Notes: generated by a model from the letters alone, not told the origin. A stretch of DNA of 64,000 nt from Nostoc linckia NIES-25 (GCF_002368035.1 NZ_AP018222.1:2444471-2508470), one strand, 5' to 3'. Positions 44,580 to 54,078 are shown, counted from the stretch's first letter. Made by a program: numbers and translations.

Positions 44580-45480
44580 ACGACTCGAATTAAAATTAAG
44601 GCAGCAGCACGAATCAGTTCGAGAAATCATTCTTTTGGACTTCGTTGAGTTAAAGTAATAGGTTCGCCTAAGAACCAAGTAGCGAAATCCTTGGATAAAT
44701 TTTCTGCTAAAAACTTGCAGATATACCAGTTGAAGCATGGTTTAGGACATAAACTATGCTTCAACTGTCATAACTGAAATTCATATTTAATCAGTAAAAA
44801 GGCACATTATTTTCTCAAAACCTCATATTTAATAAGCAAAAAGCCATATTGCTTACTCAAAATGCTTAATTACTTTCTCAAACCCCAGTTTGCTTTCTGA
44901 TTTTGGTGTTTTCCGCAAGCAAAATCAGCTTTGACTTTCTCAAACCCCAGTTTGCTTGTTGATTTAAGTAATTTACGCATTTATTTTGGTGTATCCTTGA
45001 GACAAAACCTTGCGATGTCTATGACGGGCTACGCCTACGCGCTCTCTTGATTCACCAAAATCTTTCAATGGCTTACTGGTAATTCTGCTGGTTTATAGAT
45101 AAGGTTGAACGCATCGATCGAACCACCACTAGTCCATCGAATGCACAAGTTGAGCTTGAATACCTAGATATGAATCATGAACGATTTTATGAACCATAGA
45201 TTATAATAAATGCATAAATAGTATTAATTAGGAATTTGCTTATAAAATTGGGCGCAAGTAAGATACCAAAATAAGCAAAGAAACTTCTAACTCGCTCCAA
45301 AGCCCTATAAATAAAGTTTTGCGACAACCAGTACATACTTTTCTTGCATCATATTGGCTCAAGTAGTTGTAGACGTTAGTGGCGTATAGGAACGGAAAAT
45401 AGTGTAATCACATCGCTCAGCTTGACTATCTGCGTGCTGCTCAACGACTATAAAACTATCTATTCCTAAAGAGGTTACAG
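44580..45480. other. 900-bp intergenic region with direct repeats
   Basis: No gene is supported. Short similar units (tttaataagcaaaaagcc, tttctcaaaacctc) are scattered from 44780 to 44960. A Nostoc-type repeat (GGGCTACGCCTACGC) lies at about 45029-45043. Confidence 0.6.
44872..44957. repeat. 24-bp direct repeat, 62-bp period
   Basis: The 24 bases at 44872-44895 (starting ACTTTCTCAAACCCCAG) recur exactly at 44934-44957. Both are followed by a related TGATTT sequence. Confidence 0.85.
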
Positions 45481-46755
45481 GTGTCAAGCAAAAAAATAGG
45501 TTTCTGGTCTGTGTGGGCATTGGGTGTAGGAGGCATTGTTGGCGGGCTTTTTCCAGCGCTGGGAGTTGCAATCCAAATAGCTGATGTAGGCGCACCGTTA
45601 GCATTTATTATTGCAGGAACAATAGCTTTGATAACTACTTATGCTTATGCAAAGCTTTCGGTAGCTCATCCATGTCGAGGCGGGACAGTAACCTTCTTAA
45701 ACCAAGCTTTTGGTCTAGGGTTATTTAGTGGGACACTGAATCTTCTACTATGGTTTAGCTATGTGGTCATGCTTTCCTTTTACTTGCAGGCTTTTGGTAG
45801 TTATGGAGTTAGCCTGTTCGGATCTACTCAACCTATTTGGAAGCACTTACTGATTAGCTTGGCAATTTTAGGAACGACTGGACTAAATCTACTAACTGCC
45901 AATTATATTGGGAAATCTCAAATTTGGATTGTCAGCTTCAAAGTGGGAATTTTGATACTGTTCATTACTATGGGAAGCAGTCACATCGATATTTCCCATC
46001 TAGAACCAGTCTCAGTCTCTTCGCTACAGTCAATTTTCGCAGGAGCAATGGTGATTTTCTTGTCTTATGAAGGCTTTGAACTAATCGCCAATACAGCAGA
46101 GGATCTTGTCAATCCCAAGTACACTTTGCCACGAGTTTATTACTCTGTAATTGGGTTCGTTATTTTGCTTTACGTTTTAATAGCACTGGTCACATTAGGA
46201 GCAGAACCAATAGAACAGATTTTGGCAGTAAGAGATTATACTTTGGCTGAAGTTGCCAAACCAATTATGGGACAGTTAGGATCTGTTTTGATTACTATTG
46301 CTGCTCTGCTGTCAACTCTCTCGGCTAGTAACGCAACACTTTACGGTTCAGCTCGTTTCAGCTCTGTTATTGCTAAATCTAGAGGCTTTAACTCTGGCAG
46401 CCAAATCAATGACCGCGACCAATCTTCAATTGGTTTATTTATTACTAGTGGTATTACTCTGATAATTGCCAATTTATTTGACATAAATCGGATTTCAACG
46501 ATGGGTAGTGCTGGATTTCTCCTAATATTTGCTGCGGTTAATTTAGCTAATGCTCGTATGCATCGTTATACGAAAAGCAAGCAGTGGATTTCATTTCTAG
46601 GTGCTGGAATATGTTTGTTGGCACTAGGAATATTAATTTGGTTTGCTTTGCAAACAGATCCACAAACCGTTTGGGTTTTAGTGTTTATGCTAGGAATAGC
46701 CATAGGTATCGAAGTAATCTACTATCTATCAAACAAGCGACAGCTAGACCTTTGA
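45481..46755 (+). CDS. APC-family amino acid permease
   Basis: 424 residues with about 12 hydrophobic segments. The N-terminal WALGVGGIVGGLFPALGVAI is the unwound-helix motif of the amino acid-polyamine-organocation family, and YEGFELIANTAEDLVNPKYT after helix 6 is the conserved loop of such permeases. It probably imports or exchanges an amino acid or amine across the plasma membrane; the substrate cannot be told. The start GTG 45481 has GAGG 8 bases upstream. The gene is isolated: a long empty region precedes and a small remnant follows. Confidence 0.9.
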   Translation: MSSKKIGFWSVWALGVGGIVGGLFPALGVAIQIADVGAPLAFIIAGTIALITTYAYAKLSVAHPCRGGTVTFLNQAFGLGLFSGTLNLLLWFSYVVMLSFYLQAFGSYGVSLFGSTQPIWKHLLISLAILGTTGLNLLTANYIGKSQIWIVSFKVGILILFITMGSSHIDISHLEPVSVSSLQSIFAGAMVIFLSYEGFELIANTAEDLVNPKYTLPRVYYSVIGFVILLYVLIALVTLGAEPIEQILAVRDYTLAEVAKPIMGQLGSVLITIAALLSTLSASNATLYGSARFSSVIAKSRGFNSGSQINDRDQSSIGLFITSGITLIIANLFDINRISTMGSAGFLLIFAAVNLANARMHRYTKSKQWISFLGAGICLLALGILIWFALQTDPQTVWVLVFMLGIAIGIEVIYYLSNKRQLDL

Positions 46756-46766
46756 AAAGGTTTTAG

Positions 46767-46931
46767 CAAAGTGCTAATCTTAAAAATACAAACTTTGATG
46801 CCACCAGCCTTAAAGATGCTGACTTACATAGACCAAGATTTATCATTGTAGATCGGATCGTAACTGCTATATTTGGGCATAAAGCAATATACGACGATCA
46901 TTTTCGTAAAGAGCTAGGGTTACTTCCATGA
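46767..46931 (+). pseudogene. C-terminal remnant of a pentapeptide-repeat protein
   Basis: After an in-frame TAG (46764-46766) the frame reads SANLKNTNFDATSLKDADLH, a run of A(N/D)LxX pentapeptide units, then RPRFIIVDRIVTAIFGHKAI and YDDHFRKELGLLP before TGA 46929-46931. No start codon opens this frame. The TGA overlaps the ATG of the next gene (ATGA), so the lost gene was once coupled to the DUF433 gene. Confidence 0.6.
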
Positions 46932-47221
46932 AATTAGATCGCATCACTAGCAATCCCAATCGCATGAATGGACAGCCCTCTATTCGTAATCTTCGCCTTA
47001 CCGTTCGTCGGGTGATTGAGTTATTAGCTACCTACCCTAATCGAGAAGAACTGCGCCAGGAGTTTTCCGAATTAGAAGATGAAGATATTCAACAAGCCTT
47101 AATTTTTGCATCATCCTCCATGAGCGATCGCATCATCGAACTACCTAACCACTATGAAACTGTTGCTCGATTGGGGATTGCCACTCTCTGCGGGAGTAAC
47201 TTTCTCGATCGACAACACTAG
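46928..47221 (+). CDS. DUF433 protein without a DUF5615 partner
   Basis: 97 residues: RITSNPNRMNGQPSIRNLRL, then V..VIELLATYPNREELRQEFSELEDEDIQQALIFA, the DUF433 pattern. It is longer than the copy at 556 by a C-terminal SDRIIELPNHYETVARLG tail. Unlike that copy it has no PIN-like gene behind it; an unrelated gene on the other strand follows. It may be an orphan antitoxin-like protein. The start overlaps the stop of the pentapeptide remnant. Confidence 0.85.
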   Translation: MKLDRITSNPNRMNGQPSIRNLRLTVRRVIELLATYPNREELRQEFSELEDEDIQQALIFASSSMSDRIIELPNHYETVARLGIATLCGSNFLDRQH

Positions 47222-47242
47222 AGGACAATACACACAAAAAAT

Positions 47243-47548
47243 TTATGTTTTTGATTTAACTAATGTTAAGTCTACTTGTTTGTTGTATTCTCGGTAAGCG
47301 ATCGCTTTGCAATGAACTCGTTGACCAACTTGCGGCCACAAAGAAGTATCGGTTGGTAAACCCAATGAATCACAATCGGATTTTGTAGCAATATCTATAA
47401 TTCCGCTTAGTTTATAACCGTCAATGACTTGATAACCAAGGTAGACAAAAACACCAAAAGCCTTAACCTTTGTAATCTCTCCATAAAATTTGTACCCAAT
47501 ATAAAATTTCTTTTTTAAATTCTCCCATTGTTGCTCGATATCACTCAT
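47243..47548 (-). CDS. small S1-like RNA-binding domain protein
   Basis: 101 residues. The middle reads as a single S1/OB-fold: YKFYGEITKVKAFGVFVYLG, then GIIDI, and QVGQRVHCKAIAYREYNKQVDLTL at the end. An S1 fold of this kind binds single-stranded RNA. The N-terminal DIEQQWENLKKKF is helical. Such small proteins occur singly in cyanobacteria and may also serve as immunity-type proteins in polymorphic toxin loci, but no toxin is adjacent. Role unknown. Confidence 0.75.
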   Translation of the reverse strand: MSDIEQQWENLKKKFYIGYKFYGEITKVKAFGVFVYLGYQVIDGYKLSGIIDIATKSDCDSLGLPTDTSLWPQVGQRVHCKAIAYREYNKQVDLTLVKSKT

Positions 47549-47631
47549 ACGGCTGATGATACTTTATAAGTTTTTGAAATCATTATCGCGTAATGATTAT
47601 TGTTAACACCCCAGCCGCGGAATTTGGATTA

Positions 47632-48912
47632 CTATTCTTGTAAAATTGTTTTTGATGCAATCCGAGTTTTCTTCAGGTCTGCTTCCGAAAGTTGTTCGCC
47701 GGCTTGCAGGCGAGTGGCGGAAGTTTGCAACACTGTCGCTGCACCTTTATCTCCTATTTGCAGGGCGGTTTTGGCGGCTGTTTGTAGCATTGTAGCTGCA
47801 CCAGTGCGATCGCCCTGTTGCAATTTCGCTTCCGCTAACTGAGTTTGGCGATACTTGGCTAATGCTAAAATAGACTGTTGCACTTCAGGATTAGATGTTG
47901 GTTGATACGCCTTCACCACATCTGCGTAGACTGGCATCATAGGCGAAAGTAACCCTTCCTGGTTAATCAACGGGTCATCATAACGAATTTGCAAATGCCC
48001 AATTACCTGTTTACCTTCTGGTAACTGTCCCAAATAAATATTAGCCAAAACTACCCGTTCTACATCCTGCATCAAATCTCCCAAGCGCACAGCAAAACTT
48101 CCATCAGCTTGTTGTTCCACTGATAACTCAATTGTGTCTGGGGAAACTTGGGCAATGGGTTTAAATTCTGCTAGTCGGGCATTAGGCACTAAAGATAATA
48201 ACAAATAGGCATTAGTTAGACCCACAGATTGAATGCGCCCAAACAAACGGCTAAACTGCTCTAGAGCTTGTTCGGGACGCTCAATATAAGCTAAAGTTCC
48301 ACCACCAACATCGGCAATTTTTTCTAATAAATCCTGATTCCAGCTATTGCCAAATCCGAGAGTGTTGATAGTTAAGTTCAGCTTGGCAGCCTTTAGCGCG
48401 AGTTCTAAACAGCGCTTGTTGTCATCCGGGCCAATATCCCATTTCCAAATTCGCAAACTGCTTTCGCCGTGACCATCCGTCAGCAGAAAGGCTTGGGAAA
48501 CAGCACCTCTTGTGCCCTTCATCAGTTCTGTAATTCCCAGTTCCAAACCCTGAGCAATTATTGTACCGCCACTAGCACTGAGTTGCTTTTTAATTTGAGA
48601 TTTGATAATTTCGGGTTCTTCAATAATTTGGTTGGGGATAATGACTTCGGCAGAACCCGCAAAAGCCACAATCGAAATGCGATCGCCAGGCCTCAACTTA
48701 TCGATTAATCCTTCTACTGCTTGAATCACCGTTGTAATTGGTTTTCCGTGCATGGAACCACTTTTATCTAGAATCAAGCAGAGGTTAAGGGGGAGATTTT
48801 GGTCAAACTCACCAGCAATAGCCGAAATAGTCATTGCCAATTGACGTTGGCTACTTGTTTGAGCCACATCAACATTATTGTCATTTAGCGCCGAGAGTAA
48901 TTTAACTTTCAT
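47632..48912 (-). CDS. von Willebrand A domain protein (second of a tandem pair)
   Basis: 426 residues. The vWA fold has an intact MIDAS metal site: DKSGSMHG (DxSxS) near residue 48, conserved Thr and LLTDGHGES for the later Asp. After the vWA part comes a beta-rich region and a C-terminal helical segment (RQTQLAEAKLQQGDRTGAAT onward, about 350-426) that resembles a TPR-like pair. It has no signal peptide, so it is probably cytoplasmic. It is a close paralogue of the gene at 48909, whose stop overlaps its ATG. Such proteins often assemble other complexes through the metal site; the partner is unknown. Confidence 0.92.
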   Translation of the reverse strand: MKVKLLSALNDNNVDVAQTSSQRQLAMTISAIAGEFDQNLPLNLCLILDKSGSMHGKPITTVIQAVEGLIDKLRPGDRISIVAFAGSAEVIIPNQIIEEPEIIKSQIKKQLSASGGTIIAQGLELGITELMKGTRGAVSQAFLLTDGHGESSLRIWKWDIGPDDNKRCLELALKAAKLNLTINTLGFGNSWNQDLLEKIADVGGGTLAYIERPEQALEQFSRLFGRIQSVGLTNAYLLLSLVPNARLAEFKPIAQVSPDTIELSVEQQADGSFAVRLGDLMQDVERVVLANIYLGQLPEGKQVIGHLQIRYDDPLINQEGLLSPMMPVYADVVKAYQPTSNPEVQQSILALAKYRQTQLAEAKLQQGDRTGAATMLQTAAKTALQIGDKGAATVLQTSATRLQAGEQLSEADLKKTRIASKTILQE

Positions 48913-50165
48913 TGCGGAGGGGTATCTTGCAAAACTGTTTTGGAGACAATTCTGGTTTTCTTGCGATCGCTTTCAGATAAATCTCCGCCAGATTGTAACT
49001 GAGTGGCAGAAGTTTGCAACACTGTTGCTGCACTAGTATCTCCCATTTGCAATGCTGTTTTGGCAGCCGTTTGTAGCATCGTCGCCGCACCAGTGCGATC
49101 GCCCTGCTGTAATTTCGTCTCGGCTAACTGAGTTTGGCGATACTTCGCCAATGCCAAAATCGATTGTTGCACCTGGGGATTGGGGTTTGGTTGGTAATCT
49201 CCCACTATATTGGCGTAAACTGGGATATTTGGCGTAAATATACTCGTTTCGTTCGTAGCTGGGTCGTCGTAGCGGACTTGCACGTTAGCGATCGCTTGTT
49301 TCCCTGGTGGTAATTGTCCCAAATAAATATTAGCCAAAATCACCCGTTCTGCATCTTTCATTAAATCTCCCAAGCGCACAGAGAAACGTCCGTCTGATTC
49401 TTGTTGCAGTGGTAACTCAATTGTGTCTGGAGAAACTTGGGCAACTGGTTTGAGTTCCGCTAGCCTAACATTGGGCATGAGGGAGAATATCAAATAAGCA
49501 TTAGTCAATGCTACTGCTTGCACGCGGCTGAACAAACGGCTAAATTCATCAACTACGCGATCGGGTTTTTGAATATAAGACAAAGTACCCAAACCAGCAT
49601 CAGCAATTTTTTCTAAAACATCTTGGTTCCAATTGTCACCAAATCCCAAAGTATTCAAAGTCAAATTATAGCTGGCGGCTAATTGGGCAAATTTCAAACA
49701 GCGATTATTATCGCCATGTTCGTTTTCGCCATCGGTTAATAAGAAAGCTTGGGAAACGCTATCTTTTTTACCCTTAGCCAATTCTTCAATCCCCAAGCGC
49801 AATCCTTCATCAATAGAAGTCCCTCCATCAGCAGCTAGGCGGTTAATTTGCTGCTTAATTTTTTCTCGATCTTCGATTCCCTGACTAGGTATCAAGACTT
49901 TAGCACGGTGATTAAAAACTACAACACTCAGGCGATCGCCAGGACTTAATCGATCCACCAAACGACTCGCGGCATTTTTCACCGTTTCTAGGGGTCGCCC
50001 ATTCATCGAACCGCTATGGTCGAGAATCAGGCACAAATTTAGTGGCACATTGCGGTCTTGAACTTCCGCGATCGCTGAAATCGAAATTTCCAACTGGCGT
50101 TGAGAGTTCAGTTGATTGGCGTCCAAATTATTATCATTCAAGGCAGGCTGTAAGCTAACCCTCAT
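48909..50165 (-). CDS. von Willebrand A domain protein (first of a tandem pair)
   Basis: 418 residues with the same order of parts as its downstream paralogue: vWA with DHSGSMNG (MIDAS) near residue 48 and LLTDGENEHGDN, a beta-rich middle, and the helical C-terminal segment. The ends of the two proteins are nearly the same (shared QQGDRTGAATMLQTAAKTAL, and ATVLQTSAT). Compared with the second copy it lacks a WKWDIGPDD-like insert. The 4-base overlap shows coupled translation, so both products are probably made in fixed ratio and may form a heteromer. Confidence 0.92.
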   Translation of the reverse strand: MRVSLQPALNDNNLDANQLNSQRQLEISISAIAEVQDRNVPLNLCLILDHSGSMNGRPLETVKNAASRLVDRLSPGDRLSVVVFNHRAKVLIPSQGIEDREKIKQQINRLAADGGTSIDEGLRLGIEELAKGKKDSVSQAFLLTDGENEHGDNNRCLKFAQLAASYNLTLNTLGFGDNWNQDVLEKIADAGLGTLSYIQKPDRVVDEFSRLFSRVQAVALTNAYLIFSLMPNVRLAELKPVAQVSPDTIELPLQQESDGRFSVRLGDLMKDAERVILANIYLGQLPPGKQAIANVQVRYDDPATNETSIFTPNIPVYANIVGDYQPNPNPQVQQSILALAKYRQTQLAETKLQQGDRTGAATMLQTAAKTALQMGDTSAATVLQTSATQLQSGGDLSESDRKKTRIVSKTVLQDTPPQ

Positions 50166-50637
50166 AACTCAAAATTCCTATTTAAGATATAGATATTTGT
50201 AATTGAAGAAGACAGAAGGCAGGATAGCGCAGCGTTAGCGAGTCCACGAGCGTCGGCAGAGGGCATTTATGTTCTTTTCTCTAAGGGTATTCAAACCCCT
50301 CTTGAAAAGGAGCCACCAAATTTTCAATTTGGTGTTCTTGTCTTAAACCCTTGCTCCCAAGGCGTCGCGCAGATGCTTCGGGGATTTAGGAGAAGAGATA
50401 AATCCCTTCTGCCTTCTGCCCTCTGCCCTCTGCCTTTCTTGATAACTTCAAAGCACTACTTTAGCGCTACGGAAAACCTATGCAATACATTAATATAATC
50501 AGAATATCTTAGAAGCCAAATATTGGCAGATGCTAGCCCCCCCTTAACCATTAGGGAGAAATCCACACCTTTAACCGAGTTAGCATCACGCTAGGATGTA
50601 TTACAGTTAACGGCATAATTGCAGGCGATCAGTTGCT
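50166..50637. other. intergenic region with repeats between the vWA genes and clpR
   Basis: Holds Nostoc-type repeats (about 50222-50265 and 50355-50385), a 9-bp perfect hairpin CACCAAATT/AATTTGGTG (50314-50322 and 50326-50334), and 'cttctgccctctgcc' runs (50405-50440). Promoters of both divergent genes must lie here. Confidence 0.6.
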
Positions 50638-51300
50638 ATGGACATTTCCGCCATCAAGGCTGTTCAATCCCCTTATTACGGCGATCGTTTTTACCGGAAA
50701 CCTCCGCCAGATTTACCGTCTCTACTATTAAAGGAGCGAATTGTCTACTTAGGAACTCCTTTAGTTCCACAAATCACCAAACTGATCATCGCCGAACTCC
50801 TGTACTTGCAGTCCGATGACCCAGAAAAACCAATTAAAATTTACATCAACTCTACAGGCACTTCTGGTTACAGTGGCGAACCCATAGGCTTTGAGACCGA
50901 AGCCTTCGCCATCTATGACACAATGAAATATATCAAGCCTCCGATCCACACCATCTGCATCGGTTCGGCCATGGGTATGGCAGCGATGCTCCTCAGTGCT
51001 GGTACAAAAGGTTGCCGTGCTAGTTTACCCCATGCATCCATTATTCTGCACCAACCCAAGAGTTTCGCTCAAGGTCAAGCAACGGATATTCAAATTCGGG
51101 CTAAGGAAGTTCTAGTCAACAAGACAGCAATGATTGACATTTTGTCTCGCAACACAGAACAGCAGCCAGAAAAAATTAGCAAAGATATGGATCGTCTGCT
51201 ATACATGACTCCCTATCAAGCTAAGGAATACGGTTTGATTGACCGAGTTTTTGAAAAAGAAGAACTGGCCAATCCCCCACTACCTGCCAGCGTCCTTTAA
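50638..51300 (+). CDS. clpR: ClpR, inactive ClpP-like protease subunit
   Basis: 220 residues, ClpP fold, but the catalytic triad is broken. Aligned with the active ClpP encoded next door, Ser101 (AASMG) becomes Gly113 (AMGMA), and the Asp after DMDR becomes Leu (DMDRLL); the His in ILHQP (138) is kept. It also has the extra loop NSTGTSGYSGEPIGFE in place of the short NSPGGMVTS. This is ClpR of cyanobacteria and chloroplasts, which forms a mixed ring with an active ClpP for ClpC-dependent proteolysis. The pair order clpR-clpP matches that in other cyanobacteria. Confidence 0.93.
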   Translation: MDISAIKAVQSPYYGDRFYRKPPPDLPSLLLKERIVYLGTPLVPQITKLIIAELLYLQSDDPEKPIKIYINSTGTSGYSGEPIGFETEAFAIYDTMKYIKPPIHTICIGSAMGMAAMLLSAGTKGCRASLPHASIILHQPKSFAQGQATDIQIRAKEVLVNKTAMIDILSRNTEQQPEKISKDMDRLLYMTPYQAKEYGLIDRVFEKEELANPPLPASVL

Positions 51301-51403
51301 AAAATCAAGTGAGTCTGATTTCTTGCGATTTCAACTCACTCTAACCCACAGGAGCTACCAGGCTTCATCCTTGCTATAAATCATTGTAATAACGGAGCGA
51401 ATT

Positions 51404-51997
51404 ATGCCTATTGGTTACCCCAGCGTCCCCTACCGCTTACCAGGGGGACAGATGGAGGAATGGGTTCACATTTATACTCGTCTTTCCCTGGAACGAATTA
51501 TTTTCCTGGGTGAAGAAATTGACGATAAAATTGCCAACGAGATTATAGCCTTCTTGCTATATCTGGATTCCGAAGATCCAGGTAAAGATATTTACATATA
51601 CATCAATTCCCCTGGTGGTATGGTCACCTCCGGGCTGGCAATTTATGACACCATGCAACACATCAAATCAGATGTGGTTACAATATGCACGGGTCTAGCA
51701 GCCTCTATGGGGTCATTTTTACTAGCAGGCGGAGCCAAAGGTAAGCGGTTAGCATTGCCTCACTCACGGATTATGATTCACCAACCTTCTGGCGGCACCC
51801 GCGGGCAAGCAAGCGATATCGAAATTGAAGCCAGAGAAATTCTGCGGATTCGCAACCAGCTAAATCAAATTTATGCTGACAACACCGGTCAAACCTTAGC
51901 AAAAATTGAAAAAGACATGGATCGTGACTTTTTCATGTCTGCCCACGAAGCTAAAGAATACGGTTTAATTGACCGTGTGATTGAAGAAAGACCATAG
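51404..51997 (+). CDS. clpP: ATP-dependent Clp protease proteolytic subunit (ClpP3-type)
   Basis: 197 residues with an intact triad: Ser101 in GLAASMGSFLL, His126 in SRIMIHQPSGG, and Asp in KDMDRDFFMSA. YINSPGG and EYGLIDRVI are typical. It lies about 100 bp behind clpR on the same strand and should be its active partner in the mixed ClpP/R ring. Compared with ClpP1 and ClpP2 it corresponds by context to ClpP3 of Synechococcus. Ribosome site GGAG precedes the ATG. Confidence 0.96.
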   Translation: MPIGYPSVPYRLPGGQMEEWVHIYTRLSLERIIFLGEEIDDKIANEIIAFLLYLDSEDPGKDIYIYINSPGGMVTSGLAIYDTMQHIKSDVVTICTGLAASMGSFLLAGGAKGKRLALPHSRIMIHQPSGGTRGQASDIEIEAREILRIRNQLNQIYADNTGQTLAKIEKDMDRDFFMSAHEAKEYGLIDRVIEERP

Positions 51998-52085
51998 GAA
52001 TGGGGAAAAGGGGAAAGGGGAAAGGGAAAAGGAGGGGTCTTCCCTTCCTCCCCTGCCCAATGCCCCTTGCCCCATGCCCAACACC
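51998..52085. repeat. GGGGAAAGG low-complexity repeat
   Basis: 'ggggaaaaggggaaaggggaaaggg' followed by 'cttcctcccctgccc' and 'ccccttgccccatgcccaa'. The same repeat families as at 6337 and 9776. Confidence 0.75.
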
Positions 52086-52205
52086 AAAAAACTGTCAAAA
52101 TTGAACTTTAAAATATTAAATTTACCTTTATGATTGATATCTCAGGCTATGAAGCTCTCATAGATGATAGTCTGTAGCTAAATATTCGATAGCTCATAGC
52201 TCAAG

Positions 52206-52832
52206 ATGGATCTTGGAGATTGCTACCGTTTATTGGGTCTAAGGTCAGGAGCCTCTTTTGCTGAAATCAAAGCGTCTTATCGACGACTGGCGCAGCAATA
52301 TCACCCCGATATTAACCCAGATGACAACAGAGCCAAAGATAAATTTATTGCCTTGACAGAGGCTTACAAACTCCTACTGACGGTAGTACTGCCAGAAGAG
52401 GAAACAGCTGCACATTCAAATTCGGTGTCAACGTCGGGACGCGATCGCCCCAAGGCAACGCATCGGGAAAAAACACCAGCTACAAAGGCGAAAACCCAGC
52501 AACCAGGGACACCAAAGCCACCCAATTTGGTGGAAATAGAACAGCGCCTCAAATGGAAAACTTACGAGCAATTGCAGCGATTTTTGCAAGAAAGACGATT
52601 TCCCCAAGCGATCGCTCTAGCCGAAGCTTTATCAGAGCGGCTATCTGGTGATGCAGAAGTCCGCCAATGGCTAGCAGTTGCCTATCAAATCTGGGGACGG
52701 GCGCTAATTTCCGAAAACCAGCTCCTCAAAGCCAGAATTTATCTGAAAAAAGCCCTGAAAACAGACCCTCATAATAAAACCCTCTGGAATGAAGTACAGC
52801 GAGATTTCGAGCGTTTAGAACAAATTTTTTGA
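52206..52832 (+). CDS. J-domain protein with C-terminal TPR-like helices
   Basis: 208 residues. Residues 4-66 are a J domain: YRLLGLRSGASFAEIKASYR, then HPD at 33-35 in YHPDINPDDNRAKDKF. A Ser/Thr/Lys-rich linker (75-108) follows, then helices with AIALAEALSERL and KARIYLKKALKTDPHN, a TPR-like pair. It lacks the Gly/Phe region and zinc finger of DnaJ, so it is a type III J protein that would bring Hsp70 to one client or complex. Location behind clpP hints at, but does not prove, a role in protein quality control. Confidence 0.9.
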   Translation: MDLGDCYRLLGLRSGASFAEIKASYRRLAQQYHPDINPDDNRAKDKFIALTEAYKLLLTVVLPEEETAAHSNSVSTSGRDRPKATHREKTPATKAKTQQPGTPKPPNLVEIEQRLKWKTYEQLQRFLQERRFPQAIALAEALSERLSGDAEVRQWLAVAYQIWGRALISENQLLKARIYLKKALKTDPHNKTLWNEVQRDFERLEQIF

Positions 52833-52875
52833 AGAAGAATACAGAATTCAGAATAAATCAAGTTCGCTAAATTAC

Positions 52876-54078
52876 TTATCGCTCCCATTCACGCAACACT
52901 GCTCCAAGGGTAGCGATTCCCTCTACAATCTTTTCCTTTGGTTGAAAGCTAAAAGCCAACCTGATAGCATCATCCCCCTGACCGTTGGCGTAGCAGCGAG
53001 TTCCTGGTAGAAAGCTGACGCCTTGTTCTGCACAGGCGCTTAGGAGTGCTTTGGCACCGATATCTGGCGGCAATTTACACCAAACGAAAAAGCCGCCATC
53101 GGGTCGCAAAGCGACTATATCGCTGGGAAACTCAGCAGCGATCGCTTCTAACAACAAATTGCACTTATGCTTGTAGCAGGCGATTAACTTCTGAATGTGA
53201 GCATCTAATTTGCCAGTGGCACAGTAGCGGCCAACTACATGACTGACAAAAGGCCCTACAGGCCCCTCGCTTTTGAACATTGCCAAGCGCTCAATAATTA
53301 CTGGATCGCCACAAGCAAAGCCCAACCTGACACCAGGCGCAATAATTTTCGAGAAGGTACTCACATATAACACCCACCCTTCCTGGTCGAGGGATGCCAA
53401 GGACGGCACGGTTTCTCCTTGAAAACGCAAATCCTTATAGGCATCGTCTTCCACCACCAACACGCCATATTCAGCCGCCAGTGCTACTAATTTTTGGCGG
53501 CGAAATAAGGGCATAGTAGTGCCTGTGGGATTGTGAAAGGTGGGAATAGTGTAAATAAACCTGGGTCGAATGCCCTGTTTTTTCAAGTCACTTAAAGTTT
53601 CTTCTAGGGCGTCCACATTCATTCCCAACTCATCTACAGGAATGGCGATCGGGCGTGCGCCAGCGTGGACAAATCTAGCAACTACTCCCAAGAAGGTTGG
53701 CCCTTCTACAATTACCACATCACCGGGTTCGATAAATACATCTGGTAGTAAGCCGAGAATCTGTCCAGAACCATAGCCAATGAGAAGGCGATCGCTATCG
53801 GTAGCGATTCCTTGAGCCTGCAAGCGGAGGCTAATTTGCTCGTAGAGTTGAGCTGAAGGCGGGCCGTAATTAAGAGCGATCGCAGCTTCTTTTGCCAGTA
53901 AATCCGCAGTTGCAGCCGCCAAATCAGCATCAGGAAACAGAGTTGGATCGGCTAAACCGTAGGTAAAACTAACAGTAACGATTTTAGTTAACTCTGTACC
54001 ATAGGTTGGTGGTGCGAGGTTTTTGGCTCGTTCGGCGAACAAATCAGCAATTTCATAACTATTGGTGATGGGAGCCAT
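52876..54078 (-). CDS. PLP-dependent aminotransferase, class I/II (MocR/2-aminoadipate-type)
   Basis: About 400 residues from ATG 54078. Landmarks are YGSGQILGLLPDVFIEPGD (cofactor phosphate region), YTIPTFHNPTGTTM, VVEDDAY (Asp that pairs with the pyridine nitrogen) and STFSKIIAPGVRLGF with the Schiff-base Lys in FSK. There is no N-terminal HTH, so it is the enzyme alone, not a MocR regulator. The fold is that of aminoadipate/valine-pyruvate-type transaminases; the substrate is not settled. It is divergent from an amino-acid binding lipoprotein gene with 145 bp between starts, which fits a shared amino-acid theme. Confidence 0.93.
   Translation of the reverse strand: MAPITNSYEIADLFAERAKNLAPPTYGTELTKIVTVSFTYGLADPTLFPDADLAAATADLLAKEAAIALNYGPPSAQLYEQISLRLQAQGIATDSDRLLIGYGSGQILGLLPDVFIEPGDVVIVEGPTFLGVVARFVHAGARPIAIPVDELGMNVDALEETLSDLKKQGIRPRFIYTIPTFHNPTGTTMPLFRRQKLVALAAEYGVLVVEDDAYKDLRFQGETVPSLASLDQEGWVLYVSTFSKIIAPGVRLGFACGDPVIIERLAMFKSEGPVGPFVSHVVGRYCATGKLDAHIQKLIACYKHKCNLLLEAIAAEFPSDIVALRPDGGFFVWCKLPPDIGAKALLSACAEQGVSFLPGTRCYANGQGDDAIRLAFSFQPKEKIVEGIATLGAVLREWER

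Noticed and set aside
45083..45199. Open frame VERIDRTTTSPSNAQVELEY in the 900-bp gap
   Set aside because: No start codon and no recognisable family; too short to support.
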